From: Labyrinthula sp. Ha
Lineage: Eukaryota; Sar; Bigyra; Labyrinthulida; Labyrinthulaceae
Direction of reading: 5' to 3'
Length of the DNA: 64,000 nucleotides
Assembly: GCA_015227615.1 (NCBI GenBank)
Contig: JAALGZ010000001.1
Span: 3,100,001 to 3,164,000 of the forward strand
Below are positions 1 through 12,060 of the stretch, one piece after another. The position numbers and the translations under genes were made by a program. The notes under the pieces were generated by a model. The model saw only the letters and a program-made list of their open reading frames with translations. It was not told where the DNA came from and did no database searches. Numbering within the stretch: position 1 is the stretch's first letter; each line of letters begins with the position of its first letter.

Positions 1-3000
1 TGGGTGTTAAGATTTGTCTCCTTGTTTAATTTGGGTCTGGTAAGTATCTCATATAGTTAGCAATGGGTAATAAACTGTATTAAATCCTATAGTCAAGATT
101 AAGGACCGATATTATTCGTACTTCAATAATTGATCACAGTATTATTGCAGCACATCTTTCGCCATAGGAGTAAAACCCTAAATATACCATAGATTAATTC
201 TACTGCTGGAAACAGAATATTTATGTTTTAGCAAGATACCAGGATATATTCGATGAATAGTATAGTCACGTTCTTCATTGATAAGAGTAAACCAGTTTGC
301 CAGTTTTACTAGAAATATACGAAGTTTGTCTCTAGATAATAGTTACCTGATTAAACAAAACTATTATGACAACATAAGTACTACTAAGCTTAGTTTACAA
401 GTTTCCATGACTTTGTGTTATCAGTTCTAACAGTATTCAGATGCACTGAATTAATAGCAAATAATATATTATTATGCCGGGGAAAAAGTTTTCACGACAT
501 GGATTTAGAGAATAGATATCAATAATGCGAATCACCGCTACAAAGACAAAATTCTGCAACCATCTAGATTTAGTAAATAGAAAAGGTAATAATAGTCAAA
601 GTAAAATTTTCTTAAATCTAGCTTTGTCAACTTATTTGAAGCTCTACTCAACAGAAAATTTTATAGATTTAGCAACTGAAATAGACCACTTAAGTGTTAT
701 CAGCGTCTATTAGCGTCAACGATGGCAAGCTATATTTTTATTATTACTCTAAGCAAATGCCACGTTGCAAATACTTGAATCACAGGTTGTCTGCAAAAGT
801 ATTTAAAATGCGTGAAACATTCCACGATTAGGGTACCACGGGGAAATAAATAAAACACGAGACACCACCTCAATACCACCCGATTCTCCTGGGCTGGCTC
901 TAAACAGATAAGTAAGAATCATGTGAAAGGTATTTCTCATGAGGCATTATATTTAATTCCCTCAAACTCTGATTAATTTAGATATTGAGTGGATATGATA
1001 TCAAATTTAGCTTACAAATATATTGGAACCGGACTCTGCTTTTGTAATTGAACAGGGCTATATAATGTGAAAGAATAACCCGCAATAAACAATTAACCTA
1101 AGAAATTGCAACGGTGATTGTAATTAAAATTAAATATTACCTAGAGTTACTATATTAACCCACTTAAGCAACTTTCTAAGCTTTGGAACTCCAGTTGGAA
1201 AGGGATCATGTCTATTCTACCAAAGATTCTCTAAACAAAGAACCGTTAATAATTTTAAAATTTGTACGAAATTAGTTTTAGAGGCCGGTTCATTTAAATT
1301 TACTCGGAAATCAGATTATTGCATAGACAAAGAATACAACTTGACACTGATTCCTATATAATTAATGATGTAAATGTTTAAGACAACAGAGGCTAGGGCC
1401 CAAATATATTTTGAAACTTTATTAAAATTTATATGCGACAAATTATTCTGAATTAGATGAACTTAAGCTTAATTCACCCTCAAAGCAAATGGATATTATT
1501 ATTTTTTTTATATTTACCTCTTGTATTTAAGTAAAAATGGTTGTATTTATAAAAAATCAGCTATTGCAGCTCTAGCACAAGTTATGATAGAACGAGTTGC
1601 TTAGAAAAGCCTATACCTATAGGAAAATCTAGAAGATCTTGTTGTCGAATTGAAAAGTACTTTGAAGGGAAGGATCATTTTAAAATGGCTTAATGCATGT
1701 AGGTTTAACCCATGGGTGTATGAGTTTTCTAGTATTAGGTTACTGCATCACCTTCGATAAACTAATTATAATTCAATTAATTGTTTCTTATCAACTATAT
1801 TTTGCAGCCACAATGACGATGAATATTGATGGAAATCTATATATGTATTTTCTTGAAGGTCAGCGCATGTTCAAGTCTCCCTTGTTCTTATATTACAAGC
1901 TTGTACAACGGTGGGAACTAATGTAAAAAAAGTATTATAAATGGCATGAGGTTCTTTCTGAAATGAGAAAATTATTTCGGAAATCACTTTTCACAAGTTT
2001 ATGCAGGACATATGACACATTTTCAATAGTTAAAGTCTGTAGGAGTATGCATTCAAATTCAACGTTAAATACCTTTTTGTTAATAACATTCACATGAAAG
2101 GGTTTCCTATACAGCACGTGCTAACAGTTCAACAATAAGCCAAAACATTAGTTTTTAGTGCTCCTTATTTTTCAAGTTGCTTCATGGTGAATGTTTAATC
2201 TATCCGGTTAGGTTGAAACGCCTTACAGACTATATATGTATCCCCCAGAGCTCGAAGCATAAAGATCAGCTACGTTCTTACGTAATACGCCATTAGAGAT
2301 TTCTATTCCGAATTATTTTTTCTTATGTGTTTTTATATGGGTGAAGAAGCTGTGTAATATATCATCATGGATCCGTAGGCTTTACAAACATAATGTTTAT
2401 AAAAAGCAGCTAGTCATTGGTAAAGGTTGAGGTTATTTCAACTCTTCTTGGAAACATGAACTTTGACTATGTCATGAAATTTACCTTTAACAAGCTATTG
2501 CAAATAATGCAACCAGTAATATTTTCAGCTTCAGCGAAGAACTTATGGTGTTTTTTATCAAAAGAGATGTGGTAGAGAATTCAGAGAACGTTCCTGACAA
2601 GATCCCCAAGAACTTGATGAAATGAATCTCTTAAATTCAATGATGCTGCTATTGTGCTCTTATGGTTTTATTTTAATTTGAAACTACTAATGTAAATGGC
2701 ATAACTTATGGTTTGGGTTCAAATGGAAAACGCTGCGAGCAATAATGTGATGCTGGAACTGAAAATTGGATTGAGCAAAGATCATTAATTCGCTTTTCCG
2801 GCGAGGGAGACACTTCTTCATTGGGCCCAAACAGCATTTTCTTGTTTAGTGTTTTGAGTGCATCTTAAAGGAAATTGGTGCTGCGCAGCTATGTCACAAC
2901 ATATAGGCTTGGTATGATTCTTAAAACTGTCGTGTAGAGCTTCCTAAGAAACCAAGCCTTATTAACGCTTTTAGTAATTTTAAAAGTTTTACCCATTTTC

Positions 3001-5079
3001 GGAGTATCAATTGCCACAATATACTTACAACTTACTCTTAGTCGTCTTGGTGAGCCTGTCTACTAGAGCTAGCGAGCAGTACCTGGCTTAAAGCAATAAG
3101 AAATTAATATGCTACATTTTGAGTTCATTTTTACACTCATTCACATTTTAACGAATATTTTTGTATCTTATTTGCAATGGACCTGTTTTATTTTCTCTCT
3201 GAACTTGTATTGCAGAATTTAAATCTTTGGCAAACATTGCAACGAATCATATTTATCCGCAGTTTTCCACATTGGTCCAGTTATTTAGTAGAGCTTAGTA
3301 CAAAACTAGTTGCTTAGGTTTGGAGCATCATATTCCTTCTTAACAGTAACATTACTTAAAACCACGAGCACTTATGTAACAGGCTAGTATTTATTTATCA
3401 ACGTAGGAGTTGCTCACCTTTGCTCTCATGAATGTATACAATATATTAAGGGTTGTGGGTTTCATGTAGTTCACATAAGAATTATTATCATCTTGAAATC
3501 CAGTTATCGCTTAGTTAACTAAGGCCTCAACTACGGCTGTTGCTGATAGCCCTAGAAGGTACAAAAAGATACCTGTATATTCTGATTCATTCAATGTGCA
3601 CTGTAGAAGTTTAACGTAAGACCTTATGGAGAATACTAAAATTATCCCGAAAAAATGGCAACACAGTAAGGTCATTAAGGTGATATACTTGTTGAAAAAG
3701 CTACTTAACATGCACTCAAAGAAATATAGTTGTAAAAAAATGAACTAACCTGGTCTTAGAATGGTTCTCAGTTCATAAGTGCGTTTGATGTGAAACTTAA
3801 TAGTTTTTGAATTGGACATATATGTAAATGTTATTACAACATGGTATCACTATGATGGAGGCCCTCTTCCGAAACTGCCATGTAGTTACTTGCTCTTCAC
3901 TGCAGGCAGGCTTAAAGGCTAATATCCTTGTAATACCTGTTACACTTGGCATTAACCGTCAATCACTATTCTAAAGATATATAAAAGAAACAGATTGCTC
4001 AACTATTATTCCTTCCTTAACAAAAATTAAAGGAACTTGGAAAACAAGCTCGGAACTTGGTGTATTGTGAACACCTGTAGTTCTGTAACATGAACGACAA
4101 TGGAACATAGTCCATCTTCAACAGATTAAGCAACTTTGAAGTGAACAGTGAAAACACTGACACCTCAATTGTGAAACCGCTCGGTTGGAATTCGATTTCT
4201 CCTCATAGATAGAATTATATAGTACCAAACTTTCTAGCTATCGCTAAAATTCAAACACTAAGCACAGCGATTAGAATTTTCACTTCATAATGAAGCTAGA
4301 ATTCTGTTTCTCTAAGAACTGAGAAACATTCTCCTACGCTCTCCTAGTGTCCTAAGTAAAATCATCTCTATGAGCATTAAAATGTTTCAAAAGAAACTAA
4401 TTATTCGTGTTGAGATGTCTGGCATTAACGCTACAAGTAGCAAGAAGAAGTCTATGAATTTGTTTCCAAACTTGAAAAAGCAAACTGCAGGGGAAAATCT
4501 CTAGCTCAAACTAGTTAAACTTAAGAAATGGGAAAACTTAAACTTACGACTGTCGACCTTGAGGAAGAACAGAACACTTCAACCTTACGTGCCAATGAAG
4601 AATCTATATTTAGGTTTACTTGTCCCTAATACTAATAATATATTTGTACAACTTTCCATCTAAAACTTCTTCATACACTATTATATAATAAGTATTTTCT
4701 CCAACACAACATCTCTTTCAGTAAAATGCAACTTCTCTGCAAGACTATTGAAATCATAAAATCTTCGATCAATGATCACTACTTGCCAGCAACTCCACAG
4801 TTGTCAAAGTTGAAAATATATTGGTTAACTTTGACAAACAATGCAATAAGATTGATAATAAATAAATTTGAGCACCTTTTTTTTTTGCTGTTAACATCTT
4901 CTCACCCTTTGTAATAAACGCAATATTACACTATAATTCTTTCCTCTTTCCAGTTTAAACGCCGAGAAAATTGAGATTCAGCTAACATCTTGCAACTCAA
5001 CACATAACGAAGTGTAACGAAAATTGTTAAATGCGAGAATACAGAGCTGGTTAGCGGACACAACTTCTAGAGTTCTAAA
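1..5079. other. gene-poor AT-rich region
   Basis: No reading frame here has recognisable protein character. The open frames are short (about 60-80 codons) and both strands carry frequent stops. A short patch around 2690-2870 is slightly richer in G and C, but I could not turn it into a convincing exon. No tRNA, rRNA or repeat array was recognised by eye. Confidence 0.6.
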
Positions 5080-5197
5080 ATGATACAGTCATTTGTGAGT
5101 GTGTACAGTGGTTCTAAAGTACAATTTATACGACAGACTTCCTGTTGCTTTTCAACTTCCCACAACAAATCTTGAACTAAACTGTAGAGAAAGACAA

Positions 5198-5917
5198 ATG
5201 TGCTTTGCTTGCAGTCAGAGAAAAGGAAAAAATTTAACTAGAGAGTTGAAACTCGGAAAGGAAAAATGGTCCAATCTAGAAACTGACTACTCTTCATTCT
5301 CGAGGATCATGGTAACCGGTCTGTCCCTCATCGCAGGTTCCCTTTTCTACAAATCCCCCACAGCAGATGAATTTCTTTCTACCCTTCAAACTAACCTTGC
5401 ACTTGACAGGCTAATTTTCCTTCTCCTAGCTAGCTTGTGCATGTACAACTCCTCTACAACAAAAAATGAACACGTAGAAGAACTAAAGTTACAAACGCCC
5501 TGTCCACAATACAGAAATCTATTGGATCCCCTAGTTTTTTCTAACCTATCTTACATTGGTGCTGGAGTCTTCGCAGCGTTTAACGACGGCATTCTGCGAT
5601 CTCTTGTTTACTTCTCTCTAGCTATTTGCTCCTTTAATTATCACGCAAATTATGAGCAAAAAGCGCAAGATCTTACTAGAGACAAAGCGTGGGCGCTGTT
5701 GGCTCTACTGTGCAATTTTGCAAGGGCCTACGATTTGTTCAACGAGGGTTTTTTGTTCATTCCTTTCGTTACTGCCATGTGTGCGGTATTGAGTGTGCTT
5801 ATTTTTAGGCAACTGACAAACAGTTATAATTTGGATAACAGATATTTGATTTTGCACTCACTGTGGCATCTTGTTACAGGATTTGGAACTGGATTCTTAT
5901 ATATTGTAAAGCTTTAA
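5198..5917 (+). CDS. multi-pass membrane protein, CREST-like (alkaline ceramidase/TMEM8 superfamily)
   Basis: Polytopic membrane protein of about 239 residues if it starts at the first in-frame ATG (5198); another ATG at 5309 begins just before the first hydrophobic segment. The frame is open further upstream to about 5099 but without an ATG. A Ser-x-x-x-His pair is followed some 15 residues later by an Asp (CSFNYH, then a Leu-Thr-Arg-Asp stretch), and the last membrane segment carries His-Ser-Leu-Trp-His. This Ser/Asp/His-x-x-x-His layout is the signature of the CREST membrane hydrolase superfamily (alkaline ceramidases, PAQR, TMEM8/PGAP6), whose residues bind zinc. Substrate cannot be told; a lipid amidase or lipase role is inference. 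An upstream exon is possible because the 5' end is ill defined. It converges with the next gene about 100 bp away. Confidence 0.6.
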   Translation: MCFACSQRKGKNLTRELKLGKEKWSNLETDYSSFSRIMVTGLSLIAGSLFYKSPTADEFLSTLQTNLALDRLIFLLLASLCMYNSSTTKNEHVEELKLQTPCPQYRNLLDPLVFSNLSYIGAGVFAAFNDGILRSLVYFSLAICSFNYHANYEQKAQDLTRDKAWALLALLCNFARAYDLFNEGFLFIPFVTAMCAVLSVLIFRQLTNSYNLDNRYLILHSLWHLVTGFGTGFLYIVKL

Positions 5918-6017
5918 GTAAAAACATCTTAGCTTTGCTTACTGTAAAACTTGTTTATTATTAAAGTAGTTCAATGCGTTTAAGGTTTAAGAATAATAAG
6001 ACAACGTGACATGCTAG

Positions 6018-7046
6018 TCATGTTTGAGAAACAGATGTTTGAGAAACATATATTTTAGTGTCATTCTGACACAACCGGTCATCCGTGATAAAATCTATTA
6101 GTGGTGTACAACTTGAACAATCATTTCGAAACTGCGAGAACGTAACGCTTTCTTTCCCTTTTATCTTAAGCTTGGATTTTATCTTGCTTATTATTTTTAA
6201 CACCTTTTTATTTTTGACTTCATCTTCTGTTATACTTTGCAGTTCTTCTCTATTGACGACTATCAAAGCTGATTTTCCAGTTTTGTTGCTCACAAAATTA
6301 AACCTTATTTTTTTCAAGTTTTTTTCTTCTTCAACGGATAAATGTATATCTTTCTTTTCATCCGAAGATACGAAAAATCTGCGAAAAATTGACCGTTTAG
6401 ATCCAGATGACATGGACCGTTTTCTTGATAAAGTTTTCTCGGAAAGCAGTTCTGGTGGCGAAGAAACAACTTCGGAACTGCTATATCGTTTCAGCATTCT
6501 GCTTGACTTTCGTCTGGTTAATCTATTCTCTGCACCTTGCCGTTGCTGCTTTTTCCTGTCCCTAGCACCATTAATATCTTTCAAAACGGTAGCTAGAGAA
6601 TGAAGTCTTGAACCTGGACTGGGTTTAAAAAAGATAACTTCCTCGAGCCTAGAACTCCAGGAAACTTGCTTGACAGAGGCTACATTCTGCTGATTAGGAT
6701 CGTTCTCCAAAGGAGCCTCGGGTGAACTTGAACATGTTGATACGCTAGATGTAGGTGAAAGCGAAGAAGCTGATCTTGTGTCTTCCTGTTCTGAAACAAA
6801 AACAGACTGAATTCTTGTGTTTAGACTCTGCACAAAGCTCTTAAACAGCCCAGTGTCTGCAGCCTGGTTTCCCTTTGTATTCTCAGTTTCTACACATTTA
6901 AGTATATCTTCCAGAACAGAGAATACTTCGTACTCATCTTTCGTCTCATCGCTCACGCCAAGGTTTACTTTGACGTTTCTATCTATTTGGTTCATTTTCT
7001 TGTTCACTGCAGTTAACTGGTAAGAGCATTGACCCTGGAATAACAT
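6018..7046 (-). CDS. hypothetical Ser/Lys-rich protein
   Basis: A 342-codon open frame with protein-like composition, convergent to the CREST-like gene. I do not recognise the family. The first 100 residues look partly helical; a Ser-rich stretch follows (about residues 90-115), then a small ordered-looking segment (VSWSSRLEEVIFF), then a long Lys/Arg/Ser-rich tail with probable phosphorylation sites, and a final Lys-rich section. No membrane segment or signal peptide is seen. The last codons lie in a 15-bp tandem duplication near 6030-6060, giving two copies of a VSQT motif at the C-terminus. The start is uncertain: the ATG at 7046 is used here, and an in-frame ATG 17 codons on is an alternative. 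Confidence 0.6.
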   Translation of the reverse strand: MLFQGQCSYQLTAVNKKMNQIDRNVKVNLGVSDETKDEYEVFSVLEDILKCVETENTKGNQAADTGLFKSFVQSLNTRIQSVFVSEQEDTRSASSLSPTSSVSTCSSSPEAPLENDPNQQNVASVKQVSWSSRLEEVIFFKPSPGSRLHSLATVLKDINGARDRKKQQRQGAENRLTRRKSSRMLKRYSSSEVVSSPPELLSEKTLSRKRSMSSGSKRSIFRRFFVSSDEKKDIHLSVEEEKNLKKIRFNFVSNKTGKSALIVVNREELQSITEDEVKNKKVLKIISKIKSKLKIKGKESVTFSQFRNDCSSCTPLIDFITDDRLCQNDTKIYVSQTSVSQT

Positions 7047-9690
7047 ATACTTTTAAAGAACTGTGATAAGACTATTATGATTTTGATAAACCTGTCTTTA
7101 CGCTCTCAATACTGTATCTTAATATTGCTCCGAACTGTTTACTGGTAGAAGAAAATTCACCGAACAGATAAATCTACCCTATCGGAAAATAGAAGGGAAA
7201 TAACGAATGGGCCATATGGCCAAATCAACGTCACTGTATAACGGATAGTTGTCCCGAAAGCAGTTTCTTGGGTTGCACTTGGTGGAGACCTAAGAGGAAA
7301 CAGAAACAAAGTGTGTTCTCTTGGAGCGTTTGGATATGGGATTGGAAAATTCAGTGTTATCGTTGTTGCCTCCAGCTTCATGGAATTGATACACGTCCGA
7401 GGTGACCTTGCCTAATTCTTAGTCACTGTGGTTTTGTTTGTTTTCAATTAGGTTGTGATATTTCTATTTTTTTCATATTCGAATGAACAACTGTTTTGTT
7501 CAGAGCTTGTTTCTTTTGTCGATGAGCCTTTCATTCTTCTGTTTATGAACTTTTACTTTTATTACTTCGGAGTAGATGGACAACATCCATGTTTTCATCT
7601 AATTTTGCTGAGTTAAAGCCTAGTAATCCAACTCAGTGAAGCAGAGTTTTAACCAGTTTCAGTTAAGTTTGATGCGATTGACTTTTTCCTACAGGGGCAA
7701 CAGCTTAAATCTCAAGAGTTACTATTGAAGCTAACTAGTCTTCTTTTTTCTTGTGGGTTTGAATCCTTCATAGTCCTAAACAAATATATATATATCTTTA
7801 ACCTCGAAATGAGCCACTGTTGCTTTTAATCGCGAATTTAATCGAAAGCTTCGTTATTGCCCTACAGATCAGCAAAAAAACCTAATTAGGTCTTTCTTAT
7901 ATCAAAAATGCCAGAATAACACTATGAGGTTCGCAGACTAGACAACATTTGAAAAAAATGGTAAACTACTAATTGCAATCACAGAGTTGGTTAAAGTATT
8001 AAATTCCAAAACCAGTGTATAACTTTCAGTCGTTACAGCTCCGCCTGGTTGCACTTCTTAAGAAAGCTTAAGCAGTTGAAACGGGTGAATGTATGTTTTT
8101 CACGAGCATTAGTCTTCATGTTTTAGTGTTTAATGCATTCTGCAGGTGATATTGCTTACTTTTTTTTAATGAATTAGAGTGAAAAGTCTACGATAGTAAC
8201 CCTTCCGGGTACCAAAATACCTTAACCAGATTTTTCTTTATTTCAACTAAGCAAATTGGAAGACAATCTACTAACAATGGTTAAAAAACTATAAGCTCTT
8301 GGACTACAGTCCTCGGTTTGCTAAATGCCTCATCATGATAACATTAAAATTACAAGCTTATGATCACGCCTTAAGCCGTTTATGAGTTCTTCTTGCCCAT
8401 GCATTGATCCCTTGAACTCGATCTGTAAGCTGGAAAGATTTAGAAACTCTAACCCTGGCAAACTAGTACAGCGGAGAATTAAGCCTTATTCCCGAGTAGT
8501 TTTTGGTCATCAGCTCTTTCAATTTTCTTTCTACCATAAAAAGATAGACATCAGAGCATTATACGGTGCTCGCAGAGTGATCTTCAAGTTTGCATACCCC
8601 TACGTACCTTAATTTGAGCTGATTTTTTGTCTAACGTATGCGATGGAACTTGCACATTGGACATAAAGCTCCAATAATTATTTACAGACCACAAGCCCAC
8701 TGTCCAAAAGAATCCCCTACGGACAATGTGTGTGCTCTGTTCATTCTCTTTTGTTAATTACCCCATACACAATTATATCCATTAAGCAACTAAGAGCCAA
8801 ATTCCTGTGCAATAATGAACCATTAAATCCTTCATTCTTAAGTTTACCCTTGGGGTGCTTGATTGTTGGTCATAAGTATTATGCTCTGTAGTAGACTACA
8901 AAAAAACAGCCAGGTTGACTTTCTTGATTCGACTACAATCGTGAGGGTAAGTTTTTGTTAGCATATAATCCTTAGTCCTTAGCTTTCTATTAAGTAAGTA
9001 CAAAATTGTATCAACTTAAGTGAATTTTTCACGATGAGAAGTGCCCTATTTAAACTAACAGCCTATAGGTTGTAACACATATAAATAAAGTTTGCTTTAT
9101 TCGTTTAAGCATATTAAAGGTGTTGGAAGTTTTGTTCAGCCAATTGAGCATCAGTTGTATATTCCCTTAATGACTCACCGTAAGTAACTCACTTTATGGC
9201 CAGCATGACAATACATGCTATCTAGAGGCTGTGCTATACAATAGTTTGAATTATATTATTCATTTACTGTTAATGGTTTTTTCATTTTATTGCGACTCCT
9301 GGGTAATAGTGGAGAGGAACTCTTATTTTTCTGAAGCTTTCAACATGAAAGTACAATGTTATTTAAAATTCCATCAGAGTGAAGAGAAAGCAGTAGTTAG
9401 CTATGTGTATGAAAAACTAGTCGTGTTCTTAGCAACTTATGGAGGTTAATTAAGTAGGTAAAGCGTTGATTGGATAGAGTCAGGTTAGTCATAGTTTTTT
9501 GGAGAACGGCATTAAGTATTGGTTATGTGCTTTTCTAAAATTAACTCAACACTTCTAACTAAGCACTGACTTCCAGCTCGTTACAGGTATGAAACCAACA
9601 TCCCTTAGAACGTAAGTAACCACAGTATAATAAACTTGCTTCCGAGGAGCTAGAACTGTAATTAGGAGAATTTAAGTACCTATTATTAGG
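7047..9690. other. gene-poor region
   Basis: Nothing recognisable. A 76-codon frame near 8382-8612 begins with ATG but has no family resemblance and no neighbouring exon I could join. A short (AT) run lies near 7786. Confidence 0.55.
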
Positions 9691-10158
9691 GGGTTGATTT
9701 TACTTGTAAAAAATTAATCTATAAATTTCTTGCCTGCATTCCTCATATTGATAATCATTAAAATTTAAAGAACTACGTTGGTTGACTATTGTTAATACCT
9801 GAATATCAGTACAAAATTGAGTCATATGGCGCTGCGTTAGTTACCAAGGAAAACCATTATTGTATCTCATGAAAACATTCAAAATATGGACCCCATGGCA
9901 CAGTTTAAACACATAAGTAAATAGTAACCGTGTCATATGATCACTCTGTGCAAGTATTCATCCGAAGCAAAATTGACCTAATAATTTTTTGGGTCGTTTA
10001 GTTCAAGACTATGTCGTCCAGTTTTGAAGTGATAGCCAATTCATTATTACAGTATTTCAGAACTAGTTAATAACAATACAAATTTAAACTTATTTATTGA
10101 TAATCAGAATCAGACCAATTATCCAATAATTGTCGATAAACATTATCCAATTTGACCC
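9691..10158 (+). mobile_element. palindromic MITE-like element, copy A
   Basis: About 468 bp with no coding capacity. Its right end, read on the minus strand, matches the left end of copy D over roughly 100 bp (shared string GATTCTGATTATCAA). Its left end aligns with the left ends of copies C and E. The middle is a diverged inverted repeat around CATATGG and CCATGG-type strings. Ends start with GG and finish with CC, as in the other copies. No transposase frame is present, so any mobility would have depended on another element. Boundaries are by eye and good to a few bases. Confidence 0.6.
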
Positions 10159-11074
10159 ATACTTATTACTAAAACGAGTACTGTAGAAATATATTTAAGT
10201 GACTCTAAGGCATTATTCTAGGGACTTAAAATGTATTGCTGGGGCAGTAGTACTCTAATTAAACAGGCCAAGTACCTGGAAAGTATTGATCCAATAAGTG
10301 ATTTCCTTAATGTTTAAAAATTGCATTCATTATCGAGATATCAGCCTAAAAAGATGATAGTTAGCTAGTCGCATCCACATTTGTTACATCTGCAGTTTTC
10401 TTTATTATGTTATGTTTGATCAAGTACAAATACTTTATCTCACTAAGCCTTGATTACTCCTATATTCATCGTGAATAACTGGAAAAAAATAGGAACTCCC
10501 CATTCGTGCTCTATTTATTCCATGTTCGATTATTAGAAAAATTTCTGTGACTTATTTCTGCTTCATTCTATAGATTTTCCTATAAGCTCATCAGCTTGAA
10601 CTAGCCAACTTCTCTTGGAAAACCAAATCATTACTAAGTCTCCAAAACATATGGGACTTAATATATCATTCTATCGATTAAGCTTCTTAAGTATCCATGA
10701 AGCTTTATCTCCATCCCGTTAGTTGCAAGAAATACCCACATTAGATGAATACTCGGTTCAAGGACAGAAAACAAGACTTTCAGGTTCGTTTTACTATGAA
10801 TATAGAGATAATCTGAACTTCAAAACACATAAAAAGCTTAACTTCCACGGCTTAAAAGCACAACTCTTCGACAAATTTTTATCGAATTATGCTTGTTCCG
10901 ATACTAATTTAGACAGATAAAACATATTCAGCCAAGAAATATGAACAGATTAAGAACTTTATTTCACGCACTCAGCACTTTGAGATAAGGAAAAGAACAG
11001 GTATAGCAAAAACTTATAAGTTGAAAGATAGTACAAAAAATTCTATCAACAAAAAAATGAGTTTGTTGTTGCGT
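10159..11074. other. intergenic, no gene seen
   Basis: AT-rich, with only short open frames; the longest (about 65 codons ending near 10920) has no ATG at its start and no recognised similarity. Confidence 0.5.
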
Positions 11075-11935
11075 CTATGCTGTCATGCCATTCAAAAGTT
11101 CTAACCACCCAGGTGTATATTCGTTGACCTTCATCCATACTCCAATATAAGTAAACAAGATACCAAAATATCCTACTGCTCCAATGTTAGATCTTGGTGA
11201 TAAAATTATATACAAAGGAAGCTTGATTCTATCCAAAATTAATAAATAGAAGGTCAGATAAACCATTGCGGCAGCCCATCCTGTCCAGAGATCAGAGTAC
11301 TTGAGAACTCTTGGTTCTAGTAGGTGTCCCAAGAGAGCGAAAGGAAGGTTAATTCCGTGAACAGTGAGCAAGAAAGGAGAGAAATTCCACTTGACGAAAT
11401 CTTTTGCTTGTTGAGGATTCTTAAACCCTAAGAATGCAGTCAAAACTGGGAAGAGGATGAACCACCAGACAGTGAATGTCACTGTGTTCTGTACAAGGGA
11501 AATGAATCTTGTCTTCTCAGATATCGCTGCCACGACTGAGTTTCCCGATGCAGCAGCAAGAAATGATAAACAGAATCTCAACGTCGTCCACGTCCAACTC
11601 TGCATCGTGTAGCTTGAAAATACACCAAGTCCTACCTGTTTCTTAACAAAGTACATCACTACCAAACCATAAATAGAAGCAACGAATCTTATCTTCTGCG
11701 CTGTTGTTTCTGAAAACGGGTTATTTAATGAAACTTCCTTTACTTCTTCTAGAATTGGGTTATTCTTCGCATAAAGAAGAACAATCGGCAAAGCCATTAA
11801 AACCAACTTATTCAACAAAGTATACTGACCGTTTAAAAAGTGTTGTGGATATAGTTTAGAAAAGAATGCCTGCATACGTCTTAATTCTTCATCTTTCTGT
11901 GCCTGACGTTCTAATTTATCAAGGAAGTTGCCCAT
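11075..11935 (-). CDS. multi-pass membrane protein, possibly FAR-17a/AIG1-like
   Basis: A 286-residue protein beginning with a cytosolic helical stretch (Gln/Glu/Arg-rich, residues 1-25) and then about six hydrophobic segments. The middle carries a Thr-Val-Thr-Phe-Thr-Val-Trp-Trp segment followed about 45 residues on by Val-His-Gly-Ile-Asn near Pro-Phe. A conserved Thr and His in this order is the arrangement of AIG1/ADTRP-type membrane lipid-ester hydrolases, so that family is a candidate, but similarity is weak and the call is tentative. It starts 125 bp from the divergent epimerase gene at 12061, so the two probably share a promoter region. No intron is needed to read it. Confidence 0.6.
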   Translation of the reverse strand: MGNFLDKLERQAQKDEELRRMQAFFSKLYPQHFLNGQYTLLNKLVLMALPIVLLYAKNNPILEEVKEVSLNNPFSETTAQKIRFVASIYGLVVMYFVKKQVGLGVFSSYTMQSWTWTTLRFCLSFLAAASGNSVVAAISEKTRFISLVQNTVTFTVWWFILFPVLTAFLGFKNPQQAKDFVKWNFSPFLLTVHGINLPFALLGHLLEPRVLKYSDLWTGWAAAMVYLTFYLLILDRIKLPLYIILSPRSNIGAVGYFGILFTYIGVWMKVNEYTPGWLELLNGMTA

Positions 11936-12060
11936 GCTTTAAGATGTATTTGTTTGTACTTCTGTTTCCTATTACTGGTTGGTTAGTCCGATCTTTGGAA
12001 GTTTCTGAGAGGTTGAAATTTATTTTCCCGGAAGGATAGAAGAAAATCCAGAGGGACGAG

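Noticed and set aside
2690-2870. Possible RCC1-like coding fragment (YGLGSNGKR)
   Set aside because: Only a few residues fit, no open frame of useful length surrounds them, and no splice joins could be justified.
7157-7381. 74-codon minus-strand frame upstream of the Ser/Lys-rich gene
   Set aside because: No family resemblance, no plausible splice to the neighbouring gene, and Pro/Thr-rich composition typical of chance frames.
7741-7775. tRNA-like T-loop string GGGTTTGAATCC
   Set aside because: The flanking bases do not form a T-arm stem, and no acceptor or anticodon arms fit around it.
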